Assembly: GCA_902493385.1 (NCBI GenBank)
Contig: CABUPO010000003.1
Span: forward strand, 186,001 to 250,000
Direction: 5' to 3'
Source: an uncultured Lachnospiraceae bacterium
GTDB taxonomy: Bacteria > Bacillota > Clostridia > Lachnospirales > Lachnospiraceae
Length of the DNA: 64,000 nt
In this document: positions 1-10,365 of the stretch, in pieces
Position numbering within the stretch: the first letter of the stretch is position 1
Layout: every line of letters begins with the position of its first letter
Notes under the pieces: generated by a model
Databases searched by the model: none
Told to the model about the DNA's origin: nothing
What the model saw: only the letters and a program-made list of their open reading frames with translations
Program-made: the position numbers and the translations under genes

Positions 1-272
<272 letters not shown>

Positions 273-333
273 CTATAAAGTGTTTTGCATAGATAGTTTG
301 ATAGGTTGATAAATTACCACAAACTGTGTCTTC

Positions 334-362
334 ATTTTACATAACATATCCATAAATTTCAA
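334..362 (-). promoter_or_regulatory. Sigma-A-like promoter for gap
   Basis: On the minus strand TTGAAA (357-362) and TAAAAT (334-339) are separated by exactly 17 bases, about 75 bases upstream of the gap ATG. The match to the sigma-A consensus is read from the sequence; activity is inferred. Confidence 0.6.
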
Positions 363-397
363 GAGCAAAATGCAAGGCTTTACAAAATTATTATAAT

Positions 398-1843
398 TTA
401 CCAGCCTAAAAGCTCATTATAAAGCTTTTCGTATTCCCTTGCGGACGACGTCCATGAGAAATCTTTAGCCATTCCTCTGTCAATTATTTTATTCCACTCT
501 CTTTTTCTGTTATAATATACACTCTTTGCATAATTAATCGTTCCAAGCATCTCATGTGCATTATAATTACAGAATGAAAATCCTGTTCCGGTACTCTCAT
601 ATTCATTATAAGGCTCTACGGTATCCTTCAGTCCGCCGGTCTCACGCACAATAGGTACAGTGCCGTATCTAAGGCTCATAAGCTGGCTGAGACCGCAAGG
701 TTCAAATAACGACGGCATTAAAAATGCATCACATGCGGCATATATCCTGTGGGAACGTTCATTATTATAATAAATACTTGCAGAAACCCTTCCGTGATAT
801 TTCCATTCATAATGCCTGAACAGATTCTCATACTTAGCATCTCCCGTTCCAAGTATAACAAACTGGGTATCTTCACTACATATCTCTTCTATTACATATT
901 CAACAAGGTCAAGGCCCTTCTGGTCTGTAAGTCTGGATACGATACCAAGCATAAATACCTTATCATCCTGCTTTAAATCAAGCTCTTTCTGAAGCGCACG
1001 CTTATTCTTTATCTTTTCTTTTCTGAAATTGCTGCTGTCATAATTGTTGTAAATAAGCGGGTCAGTTGCAGGATTGTACTCATCGTAATCAATACCGTTG
1101 ACTATTCCGCGCAGACAATTAGACCTGGCGTTCATAAGTCCGTCAAGCTTCTCACCGTAGAACGGCGTCTTAATCTCCTCCGCATATGTGCGGCTTACTG
1201 TAGTGACATAATCCGCATATACGATTCCGCCCTTGAGATAATTAGCGTCACCATAAGCCTCAAGCTTGTCAGGGGCAAAATAATAAGAACTGAGGCCTGT
1301 TATATCTTTAATTGTCTTCGTATCCCATACGCCCTGAAATTTAAGATTATGAATAGTCATAATAGACTTAATTCCACGATAAAAATCACCGAGGCTGAAA
1401 GTATCCTTAAGATATACCGGCACAAGTCCCGTCTGCCAGTCATGACAATGAATAATATCAGGTCTGAAATCAATCAGAGGCAGCGCGGAAAGCGACGCTT
1501 TACAGAAAAATGCAAACTTTTCAACATCTTCATAAATATTACCGTAAGGCTTATCACCTGCAAAATAAAACTCATTATCGACAAAATAAAATGTGACTCC
1601 CTCATACTCCAGCTGCATAATACCCACATACTGCTTGCGCCACGCAAGTTCAAGGTAAAAATGCGTTACATACTGCATCTGGTCCTTATACTCCTGAGAT
1701 ATAGCCATATACTTGGGAATCATAACCCGGACATCAAATTCTTCCTTATTAAACATCTTGGGAAGCGCACCGACAACATCTGCAAGACCGCCTGTTTTAA
1801 TAAACGGAACTGCTTCAGACGCTAAAAATAATATCTTCTTCAT
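398..1843 (-). CDS. glgA: Glycogen synthase (ADP-glucose type, GT5)
   Basis: Transfers glucose from ADP-glucose to the growing alpha-1,4-glucan in glycogen synthesis. The protein (481 aa) begins MKKILFLASEAVPFIKTGGL; KTGGLADVVGALP is the hallmark GT5 ADP-glucose-binding motif, and the second Rossmann lobe shows SLFEPCGLSQL and RETGGLKDTV. Length fits the family. The start at 1843 is preferred over an in-frame ATG at 1861 because the GGAGG lies between them, 9 bases before 1843. No other glg genes are in the window. A promoter sits at 1897-1925. Confidence 0.93.
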   Translation of the reverse strand: MKKILFLASEAVPFIKTGGLADVVGALPKMFNKEEFDVRVMIPKYMAISQEYKDQMQYVTHFYLELAWRKQYVGIMQLEYEGVTFYFVDNEFYFAGDKPYGNIYEDVEKFAFFCKASLSALPLIDFRPDIIHCHDWQTGLVPVYLKDTFSLGDFYRGIKSIMTIHNLKFQGVWDTKTIKDITGLSSYYFAPDKLEAYGDANYLKGGIVYADYVTTVSRTYAEEIKTPFYGEKLDGLMNARSNCLRGIVNGIDYDEYNPATDPLIYNNYDSSNFRKEKIKNKRALQKELDLKQDDKVFMLGIVSRLTDQKGLDLVEYVIEEICSEDTQFVILGTGDAKYENLFRHYEWKYHGRVSASIYYNNERSHRIYAACDAFLMPSLFEPCGLSQLMSLRYGTVPIVRETGGLKDTVEPYNEYESTGTGFSFCNYNAHEMLGTINYAKSVYYNRKREWNKIIDRGMAKDFSWTSSAREYEKLYNELLGW

Positions 1844-1896
1844 AAGCCATAACCTCCACACATTAATGCATAATCCATTACATATCCTTTTATTTC

Positions 1897-1925
1897 ATAA
1901 TATGATAAAATTGTACAATAATCAA
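1897..1925 (-). promoter_or_regulatory. Sigma-A-like promoter for glgA
   Basis: Minus strand TTGATT (1920-1925), 17-base spacer, TATTAT (1897-1902), about 55 bases upstream of the glgA start. It lies between the spo0A stop and glgA and would give glgA its own transcript. Confidence 0.5.
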
Positions 1926-1984
1926 TAATATTTGGGGAGATTTTAACTATTATTTTTCAGCCAAATGCAAAATCCATACCCCGT

Positions 1985-2782
1985 TTATGCCCTAAGCTTA
2001 TATTCAAGTCTTATTTTATCTGCTATAAGCGCTACAAATTCAGAATTAGTTGGTTTTCCTTTGCCATTATTGACAGTATATCCAAATAATTCGTCAATAG
2101 TATCCATCTTGCCTCTGCTCCATGCAACCTCAATAGCATGTCTTATAGCACGCTCCACTCTGCTCGGCGTTGTCTTATGCCGCTTTGCTATCGACGGATA
2201 CAAAAGCTTAGTAATTGAATTTAACATTTCTCCGTCGTTCACCGACATCATAATCGCATCACGCAGATACTGATATCCTTTAATATGTGCAGGAACTCCG
2301 ATTTCATGTATGATATTAGTAACATCAGATTCAAGGTCATGCTCTTTTCTTGTAAATATATTATCATATACTCCGACGCCCGATGCAACAAATTTGCCTT
2401 TCAGACTTGTACGAAGCTTTCTTATTCTTGAAAGAACAACTTCATTTTCAAAAGGCTTTAATATATAATATGCCGCGCCAAGCTCAAATGCATTTTCTGT
2501 CACAACATCCTGTCCAATACCTGAAATGACAATAAACTCCGGCGTTTTTTCCGCCTTATCTGCCTTTTTTATCTTTTCAATAACACCAAGGCCGTCAATC
2601 TTCGGCATTATTATATCCAAAAGAACAACATCCGGCTTATATTTTCCTATCTTTTCAATAGCCTCGGCGCCGTCGTTAGCTGTGGCGCATACTTCCATGT
2701 CGTCTTCACCGGAAATAAGATCTTTAAGACTTTGTACCATTCTTTCGTTATCATCTGCGATTAAAATTCTAGTTTTCGTCAT
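1985..2782 (-). CDS. spo0A: Sporulation master regulator Spo0A
   Basis: Response regulator that is phosphorylated by the sporulation phosphorelay and then binds 0A boxes to start sporulation and stationary-phase genes. The 265-aa protein has a receiver domain starting [15 protein letters not shown] with the phospho-acceptor Asp near residue 56 (VVLLDIIMP). The C-terminal Spo0A DNA-binding domain contains [18 protein letters not shown] and ends in [17 protein letters not shown]. The start at 2782 has GGAGG 9 bases upstream; an upstream in-frame extension to 2875 would run through the promoter. A sigma-A promoter and a 0A box lie upstream, suggesting autoregulation. Confidence 0.97.
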   Translation of the reverse strand: MTKTRILIADDNERMVQSLKDLISGEDDMEVCATANDGAEAIEKIGKYKPDVVLLDIIMPKIDGLGVIEKIKKADKAEKTPEFIVISGIGQDVVTENAFELGAAYYILKPFENEVVLSRIRKLRTSLKGKFVASGVGVYDNIFTRKEHDLESDVTNIIHEIGVPAHIKGYQYLRDAIMMSVNDGEMLNSITKLLYPSIAKRHKTTPSRVERAIRHAIEVAWSRGKMDTIDELFGYTVNNGKGKPTNSEFVALIADKIRLEYKLRA

Positions 2783-2842
2783 AGTGCATATCCTCCTATA
2801 CAATAAACAGTGGTAATAATTGGAAATTTTTACTTCTTTTAC

Positions 2843-2871
2843 ACTATAACCAATATTTGTCATTTTTTCAA
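2843..2871 (-). promoter_or_regulatory. Sigma-A-like promoter for spo0A
   Basis: Minus strand TTGAAA (2866-2871), 17-base spacer, TATAGT (2843-2848), about 60 bases upstream of the spo0A ATG. Five of six bases match in the -10 box and four of six in the -35. Confidence 0.6.
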
Positions 2872-2890
2872 GCATTTTATGTAAAATTAT

Positions 2891-2897
2891 TTCGACA
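2891..2897 (+). promoter_or_regulatory. Putative 0A box upstream of spo0A
   Basis: The plus strand reads TTCGACA, the exact complement of the TGTCGAA core bound by Spo0A in Bacillus and Clostridium. It lies about 20 bases upstream of the -35 element of the spo0A promoter, where an activator could act. A 7-mer match is weak alone; the position between dut and spo0A makes it credible. Confidence 0.45.
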
Positions 2898-2910
2898 TAA
2901 TCTGCATTAT

Positions 2911-3357
2911 CTATTTCATACCTGTCGAGCCGAAGCCTCCGGCTCCTCTGACAGTATCAGACAGTTCTTCACATTCTTCGTATTCTCCATACAGATAAGG
3001 AGTTATAACCATCTGCGCTATTCTGTCATCAGGTTCGATACTTACCGGCTTGTCCGAATGATTATGAAGCGCAACTATTATCTCTCCTCTGTAATCACAG
3101 TCGATAACTCCTACCTTATTTGCCGGCGCAAGCCCTTTTTTGCATGCCAGTCCGCTTCGTGCGTACACAAGTCCGACCGTATACTTCGGAAGCTCTACTG
3201 CTATGCCTGTATGAACAAATTCTGTTTTTCCGGGTTCAATTACAAGAGTTTCCTGTATACATGCAAACAAATCTGCGCCGGCTGCATACTCGCTTCCATA
3301 ACACGGCATAACGGCATTTTCATTAAGTTTTTTGTAATATATCCTGACTGATTCCAT
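2911..3357 (-). CDS. dut: Deoxyuridine 5'-triphosphate nucleotidohydrolase (dUTPase)
   Basis: Hydrolyses dUTP to dUMP and pyrophosphate, keeping uracil out of DNA and supplying dTMP synthesis. All five trimeric dUTPase motifs are visible in order in the 148-aa protein: [35 protein letters not shown] and the C-terminal [10 protein letters not shown] arm. The ATG at 3357 has GGAG 7 bases upstream and follows the stop of the sigma-like gene after one base, so the two are probably co-transcribed and coupled. A longer in-frame start at 3414 would overlap that gene and adds nothing conserved. Confidence 0.93.
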   Translation of the reverse strand: MESVRIYYKKLNENAVMPCYGSEYAAGADLFACIQETLVIEPGKTEFVHTGIAVELPKYTVGLVYARSGLACKKGLAPANKVGVIDCDYRGEIIVALHNHSDKPVSIEPDDRIAQMVITPYLYGEYEECEELSDTVRGAGGFGSTGMK

Positions 3358-3358
3358 G

Positions 3359-3943
3359 TCATTCTCCTTTTCCTGCGTCTTTTCCGTCTCCGGTTTCAAT
3401 TGTATTGCCCGCAAACTTGATTATATCCTCTATCTCATTTATCGAAATTCTGGTATATTCTGAAAGCTCAGATATGCTTGCGGCTCTTCCGTTTTCAGAA
3501 GCCAGCTGCTTTGCCGCCTCATATACAAGCCCTGCTTTGGCAACAGCTGCTCCAAATTCACTAATACTGTTATTTTCCCGGTCAATCATCTCTATCATGC
3601 ACTGTCTTATTCTGTTCCGTATAAATGTATCGCATGCCGCTCTTATATTTTTATTATTAACAATATCCTCAGGGGCGGCTTCTCTGAGTTCATCTACAGC
3701 AAGAACAAGCGCAAGATTCCCTTCCTGTATAAGCTCGTCGGACAAAACTCCTCTGTTAGCATATTTTGCCGACATATTAACAATCATAGAAAGATATTCA
3801 TGTATTATTAATTCTCTTTCATATTCACTGCTTCTTCTGTCAACATGTTTTTTAAGCACTTCGGCAAATCTCTCGTCTCCAATTGTCTCCATACTTTTTA
3901 CATTCTTCCTGTAACTGCTGGTGTAACCGCTCTGTCCGTCCAT
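3359..3943 (-). CDS. Sigma-70-like protein without region 4
   Basis: A 194-aa protein with features of sigma-70 regions 2 and 3. The stretch ELIIHEYLSMIVNMSAKYAN and the following DELIQEGNLALVLAVDEL resemble region 2, and GRAASISELSEYTRISINEI resembles the region 3 helix-turn-helix. It ends soon after with no recognisable region 4 (-35 recognition). It may be a divergent sigma factor or a sigma-derived regulator. It is tightly linked to dut downstream. The identification is from motif resemblance only. Confidence 0.6.
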   Translation of the reverse strand: MDGQSGYTSSYRKNVKSMETIGDERFAEVLKKHVDRRSSEYERELIIHEYLSMIVNMSAKYANRGVLSDELIQEGNLALVLAVDELREAAPEDIVNNKNIRAACDTFIRNRIRQCMIEMIDRENNSISEFGAAVAKAGLVYEAAKQLASENGRAASISELSEYTRISINEIEDIIKFAGNTIETGDGKDAGKGE

Positions 3944-3967
3944 ATAATGCCTCCAAAACTTTAAACT

Positions 3968-4000
3968 AAACGTCCATGAAAATATATTTCATGGACGTTT
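3968..4000 (-). terminator. Terminator hairpin after ilvC
   Basis: A perfect 14-base inverted repeat (3968-3981 with 3987-4000) around a 5-base loop lies between the ilvC stop and the sigma-like gene. Read on the minus strand it is followed by TTTAGTTT, an imperfect U-tract. Confidence 0.6.
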
Positions 4001-4051
4001 ATATTAAATCACTTCAATTCAAAATCCACTTTGGCAGATTCAGATATTGTA

Positions 4052-5071
<1,020 letters not shown>

Positions 5072-5105
5072 TTAATCCTCCTAAATTTTTCATATATGTA
5101 GTCGC

Positions 5106-5603
5106 CTATCGAACAAATCCTCTTGTAAGCCCGGTAATTCCCGTACGAACAAGTTCATCTATTTCGAAGCCGTCTAACAGCTTAATAAATGCGTCAATCT
5201 TGCTTATAGTTCCTGTAAGCTCTATCATCATATGCTCCGCAGATACGTCGACAACATTAGCCCTGAATATGCTGGCGATAGTATTAAGGCTTGTCCTCTC
5301 CTGAGCAGTTGCGCGGACCTTTATAAGTATAAGCTCTCTGCAAACCGAAGAATCCGGCGTAAGCTCAACTATCTCTTTCACATCTTCAAGCTTTGATACC
5401 TGCTTTTTAATCTGCTCAAGTATCCCTTCATCTCCTGTCGCTACAACAGTCATCCTTGAAATAAGAGGATTCTCCGTCTCGCCGACAGTAAGACTGTCAA
5501 TATTATAACCTCTTCTGCTGAAAAGGCCCGAAACTCTGCTGAGAACACCTGAAGTATTATCAACAAGTATAGATAACACCATTATCTTATTACCATTTTC
5601 CAT
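5106..5603 (-). CDS. ilvN: Acetolactate synthase regulatory (small) subunit
   Basis: Regulatory subunit of acetohydroxyacid synthase, giving valine feedback and full activity to the catalytic subunit. The N-terminal ACT domain reads LSILVDNTSGVLSRVSGLFS followed by RRGYNIDSLTVGETE, typical of the family; about 165 aa. A start at 5603 is chosen because the promoter -10 element ends at 5642 and excludes the TTG at 5636 as a sensible start. The ribosome-binding site is weak. ilvC follows at once, but no ilvB catalytic subunit is in the window. Confidence 0.92.
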   Translation of the reverse strand: MENGNKIMVLSILVDNTSGVLSRVSGLFSRRGYNIDSLTVGETENPLISRMTVVATGDEGILEQIKKQVSKLEDVKEIVELTPDSSVCRELILIKVRATAQERTSLNTIASIFRANVVDVSAEHMMIELTGTISKIDAFIKLLDGFEIDELVRTGITGLTRGFVR

Positions 5604-5641
5604 ATTCTGATACCAACTTTCTGCCTTTAATATCAAACTTC

Positions 5642-5670
5642 ATTGTAGCAATCAGTACTTTTTTTGTCAA
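5642..5670 (-). promoter_or_regulatory. Strong sigma-A promoter for ilvN-ilvC
   Basis: Minus strand TTGACA (5665-5670), 17-base spacer, TACAAT (5642-5647): 11 of 12 consensus bases. The start point would fall near 5635, leaving a leader of about 30 bases, too short for a T-box or peptide attenuator. Confidence 0.7.
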
Positions 5671-5756
5671 CTGCAAATTAATATATAAGACGCTCTTTTC
5701 TAAAAAATGGCTGCTGCCTTCTCCAATTCGGCATAGGAACACAATCCATCATACTC

Positions 5757-7430
5757 CTACTTCACTGTAATTCTGCCTTCAATATCCGAATAGGCAAAAA
5801 GATTCCCGTTCAGGCTTTTCTGAATATACGTAGCCAGCATTTGGTAATCTGTCATACCCTCATCAATCAACAGAGCATTATCAGCAAACATATTGTACCC
5901 GTCCCCACAGTCCTTGATGATATAATTGGTGGAGGCTAAAGTATAGGTTTCCTCCGGATTCAGAGGGGAATAACTGCCGTCTGCGTTCTGCACCTCCACT
6001 TCTGACACACGATATGCCCCTGCCACAGAAGCAAACAACTCATTTTCATCTGTTTCCACAGTAGAATCTACTTTGGTATCTATACAAAACCGAAGTCCCG
6101 ACACCTGTAGAAAACCTCCGTTTTCACCCAACGCATCCTGCCCAAAAGCATACTCAGCCTCCACAAACCGGGAACCAAATTCCAATGCATCAAGTATTTC
6201 TTTTCCGCTTGCCTCTACCATACACAAAGTATTTGCCCAGGGATGTACCGCAAGCAAGTCTGCATAAGTAATATCGCCTTTCGGCAAATCCGCACGGATT
6301 CCTCCTCCCTGAATAAAAGCAATATCCGCACCGGATACAAAACGATAAGCATCGGCACAGAAATTGCCAATAGTAGTTTCACGATTTCGTACCAATCTTA
6401 CACCGTTCTCATCACTGCAGGACAGATATGTATCGCTTACCGCCAATACCTCTTTCATTTCTTCCTCGTAGGATTTCTTAATGTCCAAAACATATTCTTC
6501 CATTTCCGCATTCCTGTTCCCATAAGAGGATATCAGCCCGGTAGATATCACGCCATTTTGAGTTATCACAAGCTGTCCAATATTGGTAAGTCCGGTTCCG
6601 GTGGATGATAGCAGTACTTCCCCACCGTCCTGATTTTCCACAACAGCAGAACTTATGACACTATGGGAGTGGCCATCTAAAACTACATCCACATCTGTCG
6701 TATTTGCAATCAACTCTACAGAACTGTATGGAGAAAATTCTTCACCGTCTCCCAGATGCGTTAACAGTATCACATAATCAGCGCCAGCCTCCACACACTC
6801 GTCCACATACCCCTGCACACAGGAATAGAAGCTCTCAGCAGAGTTATTATAAAAATCGTAGACCAAATTCCCGTTCTCATCCATAAAATACTTTGGCGTA
6901 GAGGTAGTAATACTGTATGGTGTAGATACGCCGATAAACGCTACTGTGATCTCTCCATATTCTTTTAAAGCATACGGTTCTACTGTGTCCAACAGATTTT
7001 CTCCGCTTCCTGTATAGGATATATTGCAGCCAAGATAAGGAAAAGCTGCGCTTTCCATCAGATACCTCAACTGTTCCATGCCGTAATCAAACTCGTGATT
7101 GCCCAAAACGGCATAATCATATCCTGTCTCGTTCATCAAATCAATTATGTATTCTCCTTGAGATACTGTTCCCAGCAGTTCGCCCTGTATGGCGTCGCCA
7201 CAGTCAACAAGCGCGACATACTTTGTCTGCTCCAGCATCTTTTCTTTATACGACAGAAGTCCGGCATACCCTATTCCTTCATCAATGCTGCAATGGACAT
7301 CATTGGTGTACAATATCACAACATCCGAACCAATGGGCTTTTGTGTCTGACATCCCGTAAGCCATACAAATGCAAAACAAAAAACAAAAATACATACATG
7401 AGATAATCTCTTAAAAATTGGTTTGCTCAT
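5757..7430 (-). CDS. 5'-nucleotidase / cyclic phosphodiesterase family lipoprotein
   Basis: Surface lipoprotein of the UshA/YfkN type that would release phosphate from extracellular nucleotides. The 557-aa protein starts with a signal peptide ending in the lipobox LTGC (Cys near residue 27). Metallophosphoesterase motifs follow: TNDVHCS, DCGDAIQGE, GNHEFDYG, LTHLGDGEE and DGHSHS. The C-terminal 5'-nucleotidase domain shows TTIGNFCADAYR and IQGGGIRADLPKG. It is last in the accessory operon, 69 bases below the PP2C gene, and its base composition matches that block rather than ilvN. Confidence 0.88.
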   Translation of the reverse strand: MSKPIFKRLSHVCIFVFCFAFVWLTGCQTQKPIGSDVVILYTNDVHCSIDEGIGYAGLLSYKEKMLEQTKYVALVDCGDAIQGELLGTVSQGEYIIDLMNETGYDYAVLGNHEFDYGMEQLRYLMESAAFPYLGCNISYTGSGENLLDTVEPYALKEYGEITVAFIGVSTPYSITTSTPKYFMDENGNLVYDFYNNSAESFYSCVQGYVDECVEAGADYVILLTHLGDGEEFSPYSSVELIANTTDVDVVLDGHSHSVISSAVVENQDGGEVLLSSTGTGLTNIGQLVITQNGVISTGLISSYGNRNAEMEEYVLDIKKSYEEEMKEVLAVSDTYLSCSDENGVRLVRNRETTIGNFCADAYRFVSGADIAFIQGGGIRADLPKGDITYADLLAVHPWANTLCMVEASGKEILDALEFGSRFVEAEYAFGQDALGENGGFLQVSGLRFCIDTKVDSTVETDENELFASVAGAYRVSEVEVQNADGSYSPLNPEETYTLASTNYIIKDCGDGYNMFADNALLIDEGMTDYQMLATYIQKSLNGNLFAYSDIEGRITVK

Positions 7431-7499
7431 TATCCTGATTCCTCACTCTCTGCCAGCGCAATGCCCTTGTATACAATTCATCATCATTTGTCCCCCTGT

Positions 7500-10340
7500 T
7501 TACCAGCTCTTCTTCAGAGTCAATCTGTTAACTCCCACCGAATACTCGTACGTCACATCATCCATCGTCTTTTTTACCATAAAAATGCCAAGTCCGCCGA
7601 TTTCCCGTTCCTCTGCTGAAAGAGTTGTGTCAGGGTCTTCCTTATCCAGCGGATTGTAAGGACTTCCATTGTCTGTGAATGCCAACATAATCCTTTTGTC
7701 TTCCACCGCACATTCCACAGTGGCTTTCGTCGCGCCGCTGTAAAGCTGAATATTAGAATAAACCTCATCTACCGCAACGCTCATCTTTATGGCAATCTTT
7801 ATGGGCACTTCTGCCTGTACCAGTGTTTCCTCTACAAAGGATACCACTGTTTGCATGGTATCTGCTCTCGGATCAACCGTAATCATATGTTTTGGTGTCA
7901 AACGAAGACATAGCATCGTCATATCATCAAACTGAGGGGCTTCTCCTACAAAAGCATCTACATCCTGTTTTACGCCCATGCATATTTCTTTTGCGCTTGC
8001 TGAGGCCATCCTGTTTAAGACAACTTTCAGTCTGTCATCACCATAAAGCTGATTATGTGCATCCGTCGCCTCGGTCACACCGTCTGTATAGAGAAAGATT
8101 TCATCTCCAGGCATAAGTTTTAATTCGCTGCTCCTATATTTAACACCATCCATGCCTGCCAGTACAAAACCGGGATGAGTCTTAAAGTATTCATAACTGC
8201 CATTCTGATGTCTGACAAGCGGCGGATTATGACCTGCATTGGCAAAATGCACCGTATGTGTCTTAAAATCCAAAATTCCCATCCAACAAGTTACGAACAT
8301 TTCCGCCTCGTTATTTTCGCATAAATCTGCATTGGCTTTTGTCAGAATCTTTGCTACATCGCTCTCCTTATCAGCATGGCTCTTAATCAATGTTTTCGCT
8401 TTCATCATAAACATTGCTGCGGATATTCCCTTACCGGACACATCCGCCATTAAAAAGGCAAGGCGGTATTCGTCCAGCAGATAGAAGTCGTAAAAATCTC
8501 CTCCCACTTCTTTTGCCGTATACATAGCTGCGTAGATGTCAAAATCCGTCCTGTCCGGATAAGGAGGGAATACGCAGGGGAGCGTGGAAAACTGGATCGT
8601 TTTTGCAAACTCCAGTTCCTTGTCTATCCTCGCAGCCGCCTCTGCAATATAGCCTTTCAATGTATGTACTGTGGAGTTAATGTCGTCGGACAATGACACA
8701 AATTCCTCGTTGGTCCACACGTCCACGGATACATTTAAGTTTCCTCCTGTAATCTCTTCTAAAGATCGATTAATCTTCTGAATGTTCTCTACCACCAGCT
8801 TTTTTAACAGGAAATATATCAGTACAAAGAGCATAGCGAACACCAAAATCTCAATAAATACTGTGATATACAGAGATATATTACGTCCAAAGACGACCTC
8901 TGTCTTTGGCAATACCCCGATAATATAATATCCTTCCGCAACGCCATACATCACATAGCAGTTTTTTTCATAGACCGTTTCCATGAGCAGCTGCCCTTCT
9001 CCCTCTAAACTTCCGTCAGGCCCATTATAACCCTCTTTATCTGATTGCAGCCGGATTCCCGTTACATCCAGCTTCATCCCTTCATGTCCGTCCGGGTCGC
9101 TTACCAGATTAAGATTTTCATTAACTATAAGCATGAATCCATTTTCACCCACATGACGGTTTCTTGTGAGGCCCACCACCTGTTTATCAATATCTGCCTG
9201 AAATCTTTGGGAATTATACCCCACCTGAACAAAGCCGCTGCTTTCTAAAACTGCTCCTGCATATTTCATGGAAACACCGGCATTATGGGAAACGGTCTGA
9301 TAGCGCTGCACAAGCTCCTTTTCCCCAGTCAGCAGCGCCATAAATTCTTTCGACTGCTCACCGCTTGTCATGTCAAAGCCCATATATGCAGGTGTTGTGC
9401 TTGCAACAATCATACCGTTTTCATCAATGATATTGATTTCTGACACATCATTTGCTTCAAGGAGAGTCAAAAGCGTCGTGTTCTCATAGCTTCCAGTCTG
9501 TTCCAAATCATCTCGAATCTTTCGTGTCAGTGCCAGCAGATTTTCGTCCGAAGCATCGTTAATATCATCTCTGACGTCTTCGATATAGAGGGAAAGCATC
9601 TTCTCCGCATCATCCACCGCAAGTCTTGTCTGCAGCACATAAATAAACAGGCTGGATACCAAAAAGGCCAAAACGACGCAAAGCAACAGCCAGCGTGAAA
9701 ATGTTTGCGCCAGCTGAAGCCTGTATTTTTTTCTTCTGGCTTGTGTAAGCTCGCCTGCAAGAAAAGACACCACCAGCATGGCAAACGTTACTGCGCCTAC
9801 ATTCAGTACTATCATGGGCAATGCACATTTTTCCACCAAAGTAAATGCCTGATGTACATCCTCCATGTTGCCGGAAAATACCAAAAGCATATTTACCACT
9901 TCCAGTACAAAGCCCGCCGCCAGACCGTAGTACCAGGCAGGGCGTTTGCCGTCAAACATCCATTTTCGCAGAGCTGCGCCCAAAAATCCCGCAAAAAGGG
10001 TAGTGAGACTTGCTCCAATCCTTGTGTATGTACCCGCGCCCCACAGCACAGCAAAGTATCTTTCGATACCGCCGATAAGTCCTGCAAAAATGCCTGCCGG
10101 CGCGCCAAAAATCAGTCCTGCACATAAGGGAGCCGCATCTCTTGCACTGATTAAAGCCCCGTCCACATAGACGCCAAACTCTGTGCCCAAAACGGCAAAC
10201 AGTCCAAATACAAGTCCATAAACACCCTGTTTGCCTTTTTCCGGCAAAACCGAAAATTTTGTTTTTTTATTGCACCAGTAAAGCAGGACAGAGCCAATAG
10301 CAGGGCACAAAGCTACCAGCCCAAGCTGTATGTATAACAT
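7500..10340 (-). CDS. Membrane receptor with 5TM-LYT, Cache-like, HAMP, PP2C (SpoIIE) and HATPase domains
   Basis: A 946-aa signalling protein. Residues 1-220 are hydrophobic with the 5TM-5TMR_LYT signature GAPAGIFAGLIGGIERYF. A second membrane pass, an extracellular Cache-like region (about 245-480), a further helix and a HAMP (about 510-560, ITGGNLNVSV) follow. The PP2C/SpoIIE domain (about 600-810) has AKEVGGDFYDF, MADVSGKGISAAMF, NAGHNPP, YTDGVTEA and FDDMTML. The last 130 residues are an RsbW-type HATPase with AVDEVYSNIQL, DNGSPYNP and GGLGIFMVKK. Phosphatase and kinase-like domains thus share one chain. The ATG at 10340 has AGGAG 8 bases upstream; a TTG at 10373 overlaps the STAS gene. 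The neighbouring STAS protein is the expected substrate. Confidence 0.9.
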   Translation of the reverse strand: MLYIQLGLVALCPAIGSVLLYWCNKKTKFSVLPEKGKQGVYGLVFGLFAVLGTEFGVYVDGALISARDAAPLCAGLIFGAPAGIFAGLIGGIERYFAVLWGAGTYTRIGASLTTLFAGFLGAALRKWMFDGKRPAWYYGLAAGFVLEVVNMLLVFSGNMEDVHQAFTLVEKCALPMIVLNVGAVTFAMLVVSFLAGELTQARRKKYRLQLAQTFSRWLLLCVVLAFLVSSLFIYVLQTRLAVDDAEKMLSLYIEDVRDDINDASDENLLALTRKIRDDLEQTGSYENTTLLTLLEANDVSEINIIDENGMIVASTTPAYMGFDMTSGEQSKEFMALLTGEKELVQRYQTVSHNAGVSMKYAGAVLESSGFVQVGYNSQRFQADIDKQVVGLTRNRHVGENGFMLIVNENLNLVSDPDGHEGMKLDVTGIRLQSDKEGYNGPDGSLEGEGQLLMETVYEKNCYVMYGVAEGYYIIGVLPKTEVVFGRNISLYITVFIEILVFAMLFVLIYFLLKKLVVENIQKINRSLEEITGGNLNVSVDVWTNEEFVSLSDDINSTVHTLKGYIAEAAARIDKELEFAKTIQFSTLPCVFPPYPDRTDFDIYAAMYTAKEVGGDFYDFYLLDEYRLAFLMADVSGKGISAAMFMMKAKTLIKSHADKESDVAKILTKANADLCENNEAEMFVTCWMGILDFKTHTVHFANAGHNPPLVRHQNGSYEYFKTHPGFVLAGMDGVKYRSSELKLMPGDEIFLYTDGVTEATDAHNQLYGDDRLKVVLNRMASASAKEICMGVKQDVDAFVGEAPQFDDMTMLCLRLTPKHMITVDPRADTMQTVVSFVEETLVQAEVPIKIAIKMSVAVDEVYSNIQLYSGATKATVECAVEDKRIMLAFTDNGSPYNPLDKEDPDTTLSAEEREIGGLGIFMVKKTMDDVTYEYSVGVNRLTLKKSW

Positions 10341-10365
10341 AAAATATCTCCTATCCAAAGAGGTT

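Noticed and set aside
5580..5645. Short ORF MKFDIKG... overlapping the ilvN start, a possible attenuator leader
   Set aside because: Its ATG lies inside the -10 element of the ilvN promoter, so it would not be transcribed, and it is not rich in branched-chain codons.
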